Shown here: piece after piece, positions 29,265-37,363 of the stretch | Numbering within the stretch: the first letter of the stretch is position 1 | How the letters are laid out: every line of letters begins with the position of its first letter | Virus record (IMG/VR): IMGVR_UViG_3300008113_000398 | Span: 1 to 37,363 of that record | Origin: a virus | Length of the DNA stretch: 37,363 bases | Direction: 5' to 3' (one strand) | Notes under the pieces: generated by a model | Databases searched by the model: none | Told to the model about the DNA's origin: nothing | Seen by the model: only the letters and a program-made list of their open reading frames with translations | Made by a program: the position numbers and the translations under genes

Positions 29265-31655
29265 TTAGCCCTCAAGATGACGGTTAGCAATCTCCAGAGC
29301 CTGAGCGATCTTGCTATCGTCAGTGTTCAGGAGAGTCTTTGTCTCATTATTGATGTTCCGCTTGGAACGATCAACCATTGCCACAAGCTTATCAGACACA
29401 CGGCCACCGCTGGCACGCTCAGGGCGGACCAGTTTGCCAGCACCCTCATCATCAGCTTCAGCCACTTTGACGGCGACATAACGGCCAAGGCGCTGTTCCA
29501 GTTCCTTCAGGGCATTTGCAGTGCTGGCCTGCTTACGCGCGGCCTCCAAGATCATCTGTTGCTGGCGCGGATCATCCGAAATAGCCATGCTCAGAAGTTC
29601 ATTCATACGGCGTCGATTACCAATATAAGATGCCAACCCAACTGGGACACCAACAGCAAGCCCTGCCATACCCATCTTTGTCTGCGCCATTTGTCCAATC
29701 ATGGGCGCAGCCTGCATAATACCATACGACCCAGCGCCAATTGTTGCAGCCTGACCAAACGGCCCAAATCCCTTCAGAATTTGCGCTGCCTTACCCTCAC
29801 GCGCAGCTACAGCCTCTGTCATTGCCATGATGCGGTTGATGCGGAGTGAGTTGTCAATGTCAGCAAAACGATCCCGGCCAAGAATGGCACGAAGGGGGTC
29901 CATGACTGCTTTGTCACCCTTCTGAAAAAGTGCAGTGGCTTCAGCCGGGTTTTCTTTTACCCAAGCACCAATGCCTTGCTGAAAAGCTGTCTGTTCTTCC
30001 GGGGTGAACTTATTGGCATACTGGAACTTCTGGCGGCTCATGTCACCAAGGCTAGGGCCACGGCCCATCTTGGCCATGTCCATGAAGTTTGCACCGGCAT
30101 CAAAGGCATTGTTGCCCTTGATAAAACGACCGGCGCCAGTGACCGCGTCTTCATACGGCTTGAACAGCGTATAAAGGTCTTTAGCAAATGTTTCAGCCGA
30201 TGCACCAGTGCTTGAAGCCGCTGCGTTACCGTCTCTTTTTTGTTGCTTAGCGATATTAGTCAACCCACGCTTAACAAGGTCCAAAAATTCAAGACTTGCA
30301 CCACGCATACCTTGTTGCAGCTGCGGATTTCCGTTGGCATCTAGAACCAATGTCCCGTCTGGATTATGGATAAACGGGCTTTGGATTGGGCCACGACTGG
30401 ATACAGAAGACCATTTCTGGCCTTCATTTCTTGCCCATTCAATAGCCTGTTGTCCTTCTTTAGAAGAGAAGGTTTGTTGAATGTTAGGTGTCCAGATTTG
30501 TTGTGCGCTTGGGTCCCGAAAAGCCCTATCATACGCTGGTCTATTTTGTTGACGAGCCAAATCATCAGACGCTTGACGAATGGCAAATGCATCAATCGGC
30601 TGGCCGAATGCATCATCAATGTCCTGATGAATGCGTTGGGTATTGCCCTGTACACGATCACGAAGGAAGCGGTTGATGTCTGCAAAACGCTGATCGCCTT
30701 CAAAAGCCGCGCCAGCGCGTCCAACTTGTTCCTTTGCACCATGGATGTCGATAGGACGGACTGGACGGCCTTCCAGAACAGCCCTTTCATACTCATCCAT
30801 GGTCATGCCCGGAGTGCGGGATGTCGATACCTTGGATGCGCCTTCGGCAATCTTACGAGCCGCAGCTGCTTCCGGGTTCCACAAAGCCTGCAAAGCATTG
30901 CCAATCGGTTTGGCACCGGCAGCGACACCACGAACTAAACCGGTGACAACAGCCGGAGCAGCGGCACCAAATGCCGCGCCAGTGCCAACACGCTCAGCAG
31001 TTTCACCAGCCGTTTCACCGGGTTTAGCTTCTGACAGCGCGGAAAGACCGCCAAAAGTAGCAGCTTCAGCCGACTGACCAATCAATGGCGCAGCCTTTTG
31101 CGTGAAGGACGGCAGAATTTTAGACCCGGCTTTGATGCCTTCTGTCACACCCTTGGCAATGCCAAGAGACACATTGGCAGGGATCGTGGCAACGCCAGTT
31201 GTAATCTCACCGACCATGCGGCCAAAAGGAGAAGCCTTTGCGCGCTCTTCTCTTAGGGCCTGCATCTCAGCCAAGATATTGGCGCGGCGCTCATCATATG
31301 TTTCACCCTTGCCAGAGCCAGAGCTGGCCAGCGCAGAGGCGTACATACCCTTCATAAGAGGGCTGATAAACGGAACATCACCCGGCAGATAATTCATATA
31401 TGCAGGGCTGGAACCAACTTGCTTACGCGCTTCAGGGCGAGCCGCTTCTACACGCGCCTGCCAGCCAGCAAGACCGGGGTCTTCCTGCTTAGGAGGACGG
31501 TACTGCCCAATGAAAACATCTTCGTCCGCTGGTGCTTGTGTGCGAGCCGGAGAGGGAGCCTGTTCAACTTTCTTAGGTACAGATGGCGGGACCCCACGTG
31601 CCACGAACACATCGGGATCGTTCATGTCAATCTGGGGGGTCTGTTTCTCGTCCAT
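29265..31655 (-). CDS. Internal virion/ejection protein, 796 aa
   Basis: Long, Ala/Gln/Arg-rich, mostly helical, with hydrophobic stretches: one around 185-240 (AAFGAAAPAVVTGLVRGVAA) and one around 650-690 (MGMAGLAVGVPVGLASYIG), which could insert in the cell envelope. The first 60 residues have two related DVF(V/I)ARG/GQY segments. The C-terminal 50 residues carry RASGGRVSDKLVAMVDRSKR and DDSKIAQALEIANRHLEG, a module also seen at the ends of other virion-cluster proteins here. Order S74/lysozyme protein, this protein, tail fibre suggests a podovirus ejection complex. Confidence 0.75.
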   Translation of the reverse strand: MDEKQTPQIDMNDPDVFVARGVPPSVPKKVEQAPSPARTQAPADEDVFIGQYRPPKQEDPGLAGWQARVEAARPEARKQVGSSPAYMNYLPGDVPFISPLMKGMYASALASSGSGKGETYDERRANILAEMQALREERAKASPFGRMVGEITTGVATIPANVSLGIAKGVTEGIKAGSKILPSFTQKAAPLIGQSAEAATFGGLSALSEAKPGETAGETAERVGTGAAFGAAAPAVVTGLVRGVAAGAKPIGNALQALWNPEAAAARKIAEGASKVSTSRTPGMTMDEYERAVLEGRPVRPIDIHGAKEQVGRAGAAFEGDQRFADINRFLRDRVQGNTQRIHQDIDDAFGQPIDAFAIRQASDDLARQQNRPAYDRAFRDPSAQQIWTPNIQQTFSSKEGQQAIEWARNEGQKWSSVSSRGPIQSPFIHNPDGTLVLDANGNPQLQQGMRGASLEFLDLVKRGLTNIAKQQKRDGNAAASSTGASAETFAKDLYTLFKPYEDAVTGAGRFIKGNNAFDAGANFMDMAKMGRGPSLGDMSRQKFQYANKFTPEEQTAFQQGIGAWVKENPAEATALFQKGDKAVMDPLRAILGRDRFADIDNSLRINRIMAMTEAVAAREGKAAQILKGFGPFGQAATIGAGSYGIMQAAPMIGQMAQTKMGMAGLAVGVPVGLASYIGNRRRMNELLSMAISDDPRQQQMILEAARKQASTANALKELEQRLGRYVAVKVAEADDEGAGKLVRPERASGGRVSDKLVAMVDRSKRNINNETKTLLNTDDSKIAQALEIANRHLEG

Positions 31656-34600
31656 TACTGCCTGACCCTCTTCATGATCGGGAAGCCATCTTCAGTTTTG
31701 CCAAGATATTGCAGCTTCATTGGCTTGCCAGTTTCATCGACCTGACCAATGCCCATGCCCGGTTCAATGATGTAACTGCGCCCAATCTTAGCCTCAGTTG
31801 CATCAAACTTTTTATCCTTCAGAGGCACATCGCCAATTACCGCAAAGTCATCGTAAAGCTTGTCTTTGGTTTCACGAATGAAGTTTGCATTGTCCTTGAT
31901 CCACTGAGAAGTGAACTTAGACCTGTCAAACTGGTATGGGTTCTTGGCACGTGCTTCAACCGCATCATTGAAGAACTTGTCCTGAATGAGCAAGTTAGCT
32001 TCCATCTGCGAGATGATGGAGCGGTTCGTACCGGGTTCAACATCAGGGTCCGGGTTAGCCTTTTGTTGACCAACCATTTCAGCCACGCGAATTTGTCCAC
32101 CAATCTGTTTGATGTTTTCAAACACGGAAATCATAGCTTCCTTAGCGAACCTTTGCATAGCTTCTGGCTTGTTGCGGCTTGCGTCAACAACAGAATTAAG
32201 CACCTTCTCATCCACGCCAAGAGCGCGGAGTTTGGTAGCAAATTCGTTGATTTTTGTTGAAAATGCACCAGTTCGGTACAAATTCAGCAAGTCTTTCATG
32301 TTGCGAATGCTTTGCTGTGCAGCAATACGAGCATTTGCCTCATCAGCCCGCTCACCAAACCACTTGTTGTTTTCAGTACGGTTTGCTTCCATCATCCTGT
32401 ATGGAAGATCGACAGCCTTGTCATAAAGCGCGTTGATCTGTTCCCTCAGCTGATTGGCACGCAGGCGAGCTTGTTGGGCACGCTGGCCGTAAACCTTGGC
32501 GGGCAAATCTTCCAACCGGTCAGCCAAACCGCTGGTTTCTTCGTATTGACGTTCCAGCTTACGAACATCGTCCGATCCTTTATCAAGACCAGCGCGGCGA
32601 TAGGCTTCATCACCACCACGGCGGAACTCATCAATGAGCATCTGCTTGGAGATTGGAGGCGATTCAATTGCCTGCTCTGCCGGGATTGGCTTGGCAGGAA
32701 CAAGGCCGCCAGATGTCGGCTGCGCTGCCGGAGCCGCAGCGGGAGGCTGGGCCTGTGCTGTTGTAGCAGGGGGCTGCGCTGCCGGAGGCTGTTCATCTGG
32801 CTTAGCAGCCGGAGGTGGCAACTGTGCAGGCTGTTGCTGACGCTCTGCCTGCGCTTCCAGCGGAGCCCTTGGTGCCTTCGGAGGCTCAGGCATTGAAATG
32901 CCAAGCAAGCGCGGGCTTACCTGTGCTTCCTTTGCCATATTGAAGGCAATTGCCGAATACTCCTGCGGGCTCATATAACGCAGAGTCTTGGTGTCAAACA
33001 TGGCAGGCTTGCCAGCTCTGTCACCATATTCCGGTTCATTCGGGAAAATATCTGGCACAAAGCGTTCATTCATCATCGTACGAAGATCACGGGCTGTTTC
33101 AATCTCATACTTTTGCTGAGCCTGATAACCAGCGACACCGCCAAGCACGCCTTCACCCAATGCCCCGCCAAAGCTGGGATTCCGAGATGCCAGCATGGCA
33201 CCAAGGAACGAAAGTGTTGGCACCCAGAACTTGCCAGTGGTTGGCACCCCTTCAGGAAGCAGCGACGAACCAATATCGCCAAGACCAGCCTGACGGGCCG
33301 GAACATTGTCATAGGTGATCGGAGCGCGTTCTTCCCGCCTTGGGGGAATGTCCTGCGGAGGACGCGGAACTGCAAGGCCACGACCTTCATCGGATGTCGG
33401 AGCATAAGCCCTAGCACCACCAAGTCCGAACAGGCCCTGATTACGAGCAACGGTCCACGGGCTGGCACCCTTCTGGGCAATATACTGCGAGGAGAAATCT
33501 GCAATATCTGCCTGATTGGTGGGATCATTCAGGAATGCGATTTTCTGAGCCGGGGTAAACGTTTTAGCCAATTCAGGATGACGCTCTTGGAAGTAAACAT
33601 CTCCAAGACCTGAATTGGGATAACGGCGTGACAATCCACCAACATGCAGTTGGAAGATGCTTCCAGATGAACCTTCATCACCAGAAATCGGTCGCATACC
33701 GCTTTCGCCTTGTGCAAGACGAATGGCATGATCAACGTCGATGCCGTGCTTTTTGGCAGCTTCAGTTACGATATTTCGGTAGTCCGGCTGTTCGGAACGC
33801 AGCGCATCACGAATAGCAAGCCCAGCCTGCGGAGGAGCTTCAGGGGCACGTTCAGGCATTGCAGGCATTTCTTCTACAAGGGCTTCGCCCCCTTCAAGAT
33901 AGCCACGGCGCGGAACAAGACCACCAGAAGCGCGGGGAACCGCAGACTCTGTTGCCTTGTCATAATTCAGCATCAGGTAGCCGTTGTCATTCATGCCAAC
34001 TGCTTCTGGCTTACGTTCCAGAACTTCCTGAGCCATAAGACCGAGCTGGGTTTTCCCATCACCCATGTCATAGGCATAGATGTTCTGACCGTCATAGGTC
34101 AGACCAACTGGGCGAATATTGTCCTTCAGGCGTTCATCAGAAAGCATCGAAAAGAGGGCTGTTCCCATGGAATACAAGCCCTTGCCAGCTGTATACAGGC
34201 CAGCTGCATCTTTGGCAGCGCCAAGAATACCGCCGCCGCCAGCACCACCACCGCCAGCACCATCAGCTTTCAGCAATGTGGGATTCTTGCTCTCATCCTG
34301 ATTTTCAAGCGTGTCATCAATATACCCCTCCGACAAATCCTTAGACTCGTAGGGGTTAATTGTCTTCATAGCTCCGGGGGAGCCGCCACTGACATAGCCA
34401 TTACGGCCAACAATCAGACCGCCGCGCTTGGCGAGCAGATTGCCAAATTCGCTGAAATCGTCTGGCTTCGGAATGTCAGCCTCTGCCACCTTCAATCCAG
34501 CTTCAGCGGGTGCCGGAGACGCATCAGCCACTTTGGCAGGGGCCGTTGTTGAAGTAGCAGCATCTTTTGTATAGCCGGTCGCACTGCCCTCAGCAGTCGG

Positions 34601-36007
34601 CTTGTTCCACCATTCTTTAATGTCAGTGCCAGCCTGCTTCAGGCCCTTGCCTGTTTCCCATGCGCCAGACACTGCCTTGGCAGCGCCAAGTGCCTGTTCC
34701 GCGCCAGAAGGAGCCTGCCTAGGTGCCGGACCAGCTGTCACAAGCTTTGGCGTGGGAAGCGCCGCTTTAGGGACATAGCTTTTGCCGCCCATAGGCGACC
34801 CGCCAGACTCCTGACCATACAAGCCAGCGCCACCAAAAGGCCCAAACATCTGCTGCTGAGCCTTTAGAATAGCATTTAAGTCGGTTGAATCACTGATGAG
34901 GCCACCACCACCGCCAACAGCATAGCCACCACGATAGAAGCCCTCGCCAGCACGGGACGGGACAACACCGCCGCCTTCAGATTCCGTGGCTTTCTCATAG
35001 TCCACCGTCTTGTACAGGTTGCCATCCGCAGCCGGGGCCAAGCCAACGGCCTCTGGCTTCACACGTTCAACGTCCTGAGCCATAAGGCCGATCTGGGTCT
35101 TATCGTCTCCGTTATACTTATAGCTATAGATCGGCAGCCCATCATCGGTTTGACCAATGCGTTCAACATCATGCTTCAAGCGACGATCTGAGAAGAAGCC
35201 GCTGGGCTGCTGCGTTGTCGTTGTGCTGCCAGAAAGCGCACCAGTACCCATGGCAATGTTTGCCAAGAACTGAGCAACTTGGAACGGATAGCCACGCTCC
35301 TGTAAGAACTGCTGATAACGTGCTGTCAAATCAGCCTGCTGGGTCTGCTGCTCCAGCGTACCAGCGCCAATCTGAGCCTGAGCGCCCTGCAAGGCAGCCT
35401 GCTGAGCGCCAGTTCCGAGACCAGCAATTTGCTGACCTGCCTGCATTTGACGGGCAAGATCGGAAGCAACAACACCTTGCTGCCCCATCGCCGTTTGAAC
35501 GGCCTGTTGATAGCCTTGCTGATAAATTGGAGCCAATGCCTGAGCCGTGGCAAGGTTTTGCTGACGCATCAAATTGGCGCGTTCAATACCTGAACGACTG
35601 CCGCCAAATGCGCCTGCACGAATGGCATTAGCCTGTTGCTGTGCCAATTCCTGACCCTGTTGCTGGCGCAAAGCCTGATAGGTCGGCGCAGCAACTGATT
35701 CAGTATAGGGGCTTTCATAATAGCCAATTTGGCCACGTGTAAGCGGACCAACCGCTTGCGCCCCGCCAAGAGTAAGCCCGGCACCAGCACCAAAGTAAGG
35801 CTGAGCCAGCTGAGACGATTCATTAGTGGCCTGAATGCCTGCCTGCTGCGTGGGAGTAAGATTAGCAACGAATTGGCCGCCATATTGCTGGAATGGCTGC
35901 TTGGCAACTTCTTCAGCACGTGCGTTAACGGCGCTGTAACGCGCCATTACCTCCGGCGGGATTGTCACCGTTTGAGTTGTTGTACCGCCCTTGCCACCGC
36001 CGCCCAT
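31655..36007 (-). CDS. Multidomain virion protein with two S74 chaperone-protease domains and a lysozyme-like domain, 1450 aa
   Basis: The N-terminal 260 residues are Gln/Ala-rich helices. A first Peptidase_S74-type domain is at about 270-342 (FFSDRRLKHDV, S273; then IGLMAQDVERVKPEAVGL), and a second at about 620-687 (MLSDERLKDNI, S623; LGLMAQEVLERKPEAVGM). Each is followed by a Gly-rich linker with GG motifs. Residues about 740-865 resemble a transglycosylase/lysozyme-like domain: AIRLAQGESGMRP (E768 candidate) and GSSGSIFQLHVGGLS. The rest is Pro/Gln linker and long helices. It probably is an ejected peptidoglycan-opening protein. S74 domains usually sit at the C-terminus of fibres and self-cleave; two internal copies are unusual. 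Confidence 0.82.
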   Translation of the reverse strand: MGGGGKGGTTTQTVTIPPEVMARYSAVNARAEEVAKQPFQQYGGQFVANLTPTQQAGIQATNESSQLAQPYFGAGAGLTLGGAQAVGPLTRGQIGYYESPYTESVAAPTYQALRQQQGQELAQQQANAIRAGAFGGSRSGIERANLMRQQNLATAQALAPIYQQGYQQAVQTAMGQQGVVASDLARQMQAGQQIAGLGTGAQQAALQGAQAQIGAGTLEQQTQQADLTARYQQFLQERGYPFQVAQFLANIAMGTGALSGSTTTTQQPSGFFSDRRLKHDVERIGQTDDGLPIYSYKYNGDDKTQIGLMAQDVERVKPEAVGLAPAADGNLYKTVDYEKATESEGGGVVPSRAGEGFYRGGYAVGGGGGLISDSTDLNAILKAQQQMFGPFGGAGLYGQESGGSPMGGKSYVPKAALPTPKLVTAGPAPRQAPSGAEQALGAAKAVSGAWETGKGLKQAGTDIKEWWNKPTAEGSATGYTKDAATSTTAPAKVADASPAPAEAGLKVAEADIPKPDDFSEFGNLLAKRGGLIVGRNGYVSGGSPGAMKTINPYESKDLSEGYIDDTLENQDESKNPTLLKADGAGGGGAGGGGILGAAKDAAGLYTAGKGLYSMGTALFSMLSDERLKDNIRPVGLTYDGQNIYAYDMGDGKTQLGLMAQEVLERKPEAVGMNDNGYLMLNYDKATESAVPRASGGLVPRRGYLEGGEALVEEMPAMPERAPEAPPQAGLAIRDALRSEQPDYRNIVTEAAKKHGIDVDHAIRLAQGESGMRPISGDEGSSGSIFQLHVGGLSRRYPNSGLGDVYFQERHPELAKTFTPAQKIAFLNDPTNQADIADFSSQYIAQKGASPWTVARNQGLFGLGGARAYAPTSDEGRGLAVPRPPQDIPPRREERAPITYDNVPARQAGLGDIGSSLLPEGVPTTGKFWVPTLSFLGAMLASRNPSFGGALGEGVLGGVAGYQAQQKYEIETARDLRTMMNERFVPDIFPNEPEYGDRAGKPAMFDTKTLRYMSPQEYSAIAFNMAKEAQVSPRLLGISMPEPPKAPRAPLEAQAERQQQPAQLPPPAAKPDEQPPAAQPPATTAQAQPPAAAPAAQPTSGGLVPAKPIPAEQAIESPPISKQMLIDEFRRGGDEAYRRAGLDKGSDDVRKLERQYEETSGLADRLEDLPAKVYGQRAQQARLRANQLREQINALYDKAVDLPYRMMEANRTENNKWFGERADEANARIAAQQSIRNMKDLLNLYRTGAFSTKINEFATKLRALGVDEKVLNSVVDASRNKPEAMQRFAKEAMISVFENIKQIGGQIRVAEMVGQQKANPDPDVEPGTNRSIISQMEANLLIQDKFFNDAVEARAKNPYQFDRSKFTSQWIKDNANFIRETKDKLYDDFAVIGDVPLKDKKFDATEAKIGRSYIIEPGMGIGQVDETGKPMKLQYLGKTEDGFPIMKRVRQ

Positions 36008-36012
36008 GCCGA

Positions 36013-36504
36013 TTACTCCGCAGCCTGCCGAAGCGCGCCTGTACGCGCATTATACAGGAAAAATGCCCCAGCGGGTTCACCAAATTGGCGCTCGTAAAGC
36101 TTAACCTTGCCACGGGTGCGATGGTTAGAAAGAACGCCAATTATCAAGGGGATTCCCAACTCGTCGGCCACCTGTTTCGTGAACTCACAAAGCCTACGCG
36201 CTCGCCCCCCTTTGGCAGAACGGTAGTCGGGGTGAATGAAGATGGCTTTTTCTTCAAGCACTTGGTCATCAGAATACCATGTCGGGCCAATTCTGAGAAG
36301 CACAGCGCCTTCAATAATGCCATTTTCACCTTCAATAATGCCAATTATCCCATGAGCCAGATTTAGGGCTGCCCAGATTTCTGCCAATAGTTTCTGAGGA
36401 TTCGGGTTGGTAAACCCATTTTCCTCACAGGCTTTGGCAGCAAGGTCCATCATATTATGGACATCCTCTGGTTTGCCAATTCTCACGCCAAGTTCGTTGG
36501 ACAT
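36013..36504 (-). CDS. GNAT-type N-acetyltransferase-like protein, 163 aa
   Basis: AGGGGG precedes the ATG at 36504. The core has EKAIFIHPDYRSAKGGRARRL, the GNAT motif A strand-loop-helix with R/GGRA for acetyl-CoA, followed by PLIIGVLSNHRTRGKVKLYE, RQFGEPAGAFFLYN, the usual end of the fold. Podovirus-type phages often carry such a protein among virion genes; its substrate is unknown and it may act on a virion or host protein. It lies 5 nt upstream of the 1450-aa gene. Confidence 0.82.
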   Translation of the reverse strand: MSNELGVRIGKPEDVHNMMDLAAKACEENGFTNPNPQKLLAEIWAALNLAHGIIGIIEGENGIIEGAVLLRIGPTWYSDDQVLEEKAIFIHPDYRSAKGGRARRLCEFTKQVADELGIPLIIGVLSNHRTRGKVKLYERQFGEPAGAFFLYNARTGALRQAAE

Positions 36505-36514
36505 TTAGACCCCC

Positions 36515-37078
36515 TTAGTCCTTCTTTGGCGGGGCAAGTTCCTTCAAGGTCTTAACAGTTTTAGCCCGCATTTTAAGAACAAATGCGTCTAATTCCTTGT
36601 GACCCGCATCCATGTCCCCATCACCCATGGATGCCACCACTTCTGGCGGAATTACGTACTCACCGCCAGCTGCAATGATCGGCACCAAGCTGTCCGCGCT
36701 GCCCCCAGCAGCGTAAGCCTTTGGCAAATCACCATATTGCTTAACGATGTCATTCATAATCTTGAACCCAGCCATGGTGTTGCCTTCCCCCATTGCCGAG
36801 ATGATGTCTGCCGGGATCACATAAGACCCAGATGGCACATGCATCGGCAAATGGTCAGTCCGGCCTGCCACAGCACTATGGATTGGTCCGATATGCGGTT
36901 TCACTTGCTTGTTTGTCTGCGTGACAGATGCTGGCATCTTGCCACCAAACGCTCTCTTAGTGCGCCTAGCTGTCTCCAAAGCGATGGCAATAGCCTGCTT
37001 CTGAGGACGACCAGAGTGCATCAGCTCACTGATGTTGGAGCTAACGGTCTTTTGGGATGAGCCTTTTTTTAAGGGCAT
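36515..37078 (-). CDS. Virion-cluster protein with two GxYVIP repeats, 187 aa
   Basis: ATG at 37078 gives MPLKKGSSQKTVSSNISELM; a GTG two codons earlier is possible. The N-terminal PQKQAIAIALETAR segment is typical of small phage proteins near capsid genes. Two internal repeats follow: PSGSYVIPADIISAMGEGNT and AGGEYVIPPEVVASMGDGDM. RAFGGK and AYAAGGSADS are further GG motifs. A run of seven A residues near the start could slip. Function unknown, probably head- or virion-associated. Confidence 0.75.
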   Translation of the reverse strand: MPLKKGSSQKTVSSNISELMHSGRPQKQAIAIALETARRTKRAFGGKMPASVTQTNKQVKPHIGPIHSAVAGRTDHLPMHVPSGSYVIPADIISAMGEGNTMAGFKIMNDIVKQYGDLPKAYAAGGSADSLVPIIAAGGEYVIPPEVVASMGDGDMDAGHKELDAFVLKMRAKTVKTLKELAPPKKD

Positions 37079-37080
37079 GG

Positions 37081-37363
37081 TCACACCGTCAGATTGTAGA
37101 AGGAGATAGAACCCGTGCCAGAACCGGTCGGGCTGTTATTCAAGCCGCGAACCCCAAGCGTATAGGTGTCACTTGCGCCAAATCCGTTGCCGGACAGTGA
37201 CGCTGTATAGCCAATTTGAATGTCAAAGTTATAACCTGTCGGCACAATCGCTGTGTTCGTTGACTGGGAACTTTGAGCAGCAAATGCATTTTGAATGATT
37301 TCATCCACTGTAGTCGTCATGGCTGTTGCGGCAAGATCGACATCTACCTGACCATAAGAGAGA
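37081..37363 (-). CDS. Structural-type protein, 5' end cut by window
   Basis: The frame is open to the right edge and reads LSYGQVDVDLAATAMTTTVD, so the ATG at 37320 is probably internal: it has no ribosome site and the upstream residues continue sensibly. The visible 94 residues are beta-rich, Ser/Thr/Gly-rich (NFDIQIGYTASLSGNGFG, SGTGSISFYNLTV), like capsid-decoration or tail appendage C-termini. It ends 2 nt before the next start. Complete length unknown. Confidence 0.6.
   Translation of the reverse strand, partial: LSYGQVDVDLAATAMTTTVDEIIQNAFAAQSSQSTNTAIVPTGYNFDIQIGYTASLSGNGFGASDTYTLGVRGLNNSPTGSGTGSISFYNLTV

Overview
The window is most of the genome of a tailed phage, probably a podovirus, infecting an alphaproteobacterium. 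The phage call rests on large and small terminase, portal, ejection-type proteins, tail fibres and a recombination/replication module. The host call rests on a phage-encoded GcrA-type cell-cycle regulator (a family centred on Alphaproteobacteria) and on two exact copies of the chromosomal parS palindrome. No capsid gene, integrase, complete holin/endolysin pair or RNA polymerase is recognisable. The leftmost and rightmost genes are both cut and both run leftwards in virion clusters, so the missing head genes may lie between the two edges of a circular or terminally redundant map.

Layout. 1-8382 (minus strand): virion operon read right to left: DUF551-like protein, large terminase, tRNA-Thr, a 72-aa protein, portal, two ejection/effector-type proteins (one with SGNH-esterase and ADP-ribosyltransferase signatures), and a cut Gly/Lys-rich protein. 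8465-9506: a Tat-signal protein and tRNA-Gly on the plus strand, then a non-coding segment with a strong terminator, two parS sites and six GGGACCC motifs. 9507-13621: an island of distinct composition with small terminase (minus) diverging from a four-gene plus-strand operon headed by a MoxR-type AAA+ ATPase; conserved hairpin leaders separate the last genes. 13622-14512: repeats, a small membrane protein and a 96-aa protein.

14513-22257 (minus strand): early leftward operon with Cro/YdaS-like regulator, RusA resolvase, winged-helix protein, two conserved phage proteins of unknown function, a 763-nt non-coding pentamer array, small accessory genes, an adenine methyltransferase, HTH proteins, a DEAH helicase and a primase. 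22356-27708 (plus strand): early rightward operon with ERF annealing protein, YqaJ exonuclease, a protein with an SSB-type tail, HNH and PD-(D/E)XK-like nucleases, a DUF6378-like protein and GcrA. 27695-37363 (minus strand): tail fibres, ejection proteins, a 1450-aa protein with two internal S74 domains and a lysozyme-like domain, a GNAT acetyltransferase and further virion-associated genes.

The two early operons diverge from a regulatory region at 22258-22355 and together supply recombination (ERF, YqaJ, RusA, SSB-like tail) and replication (primase, helicase). The most unusual item is the non-coding array at 19240-20002: about 145 degenerate pentamers (NNRCC on the plus strand, GGYNN in the leftward transcript), punctuated 16 times by a phase-shifting tetramer TGCC. 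It fills the gap between two genes of the leftward operon and directly follows two conserved phage proteins of unknown function. Next in interest are the host-type parS sites between the terminase genes, a SGNH esterase whose motif order implies circular permutation, and the likely interference with the alphaproteobacterial cell cycle (parS, GcrA, methyltransferase).
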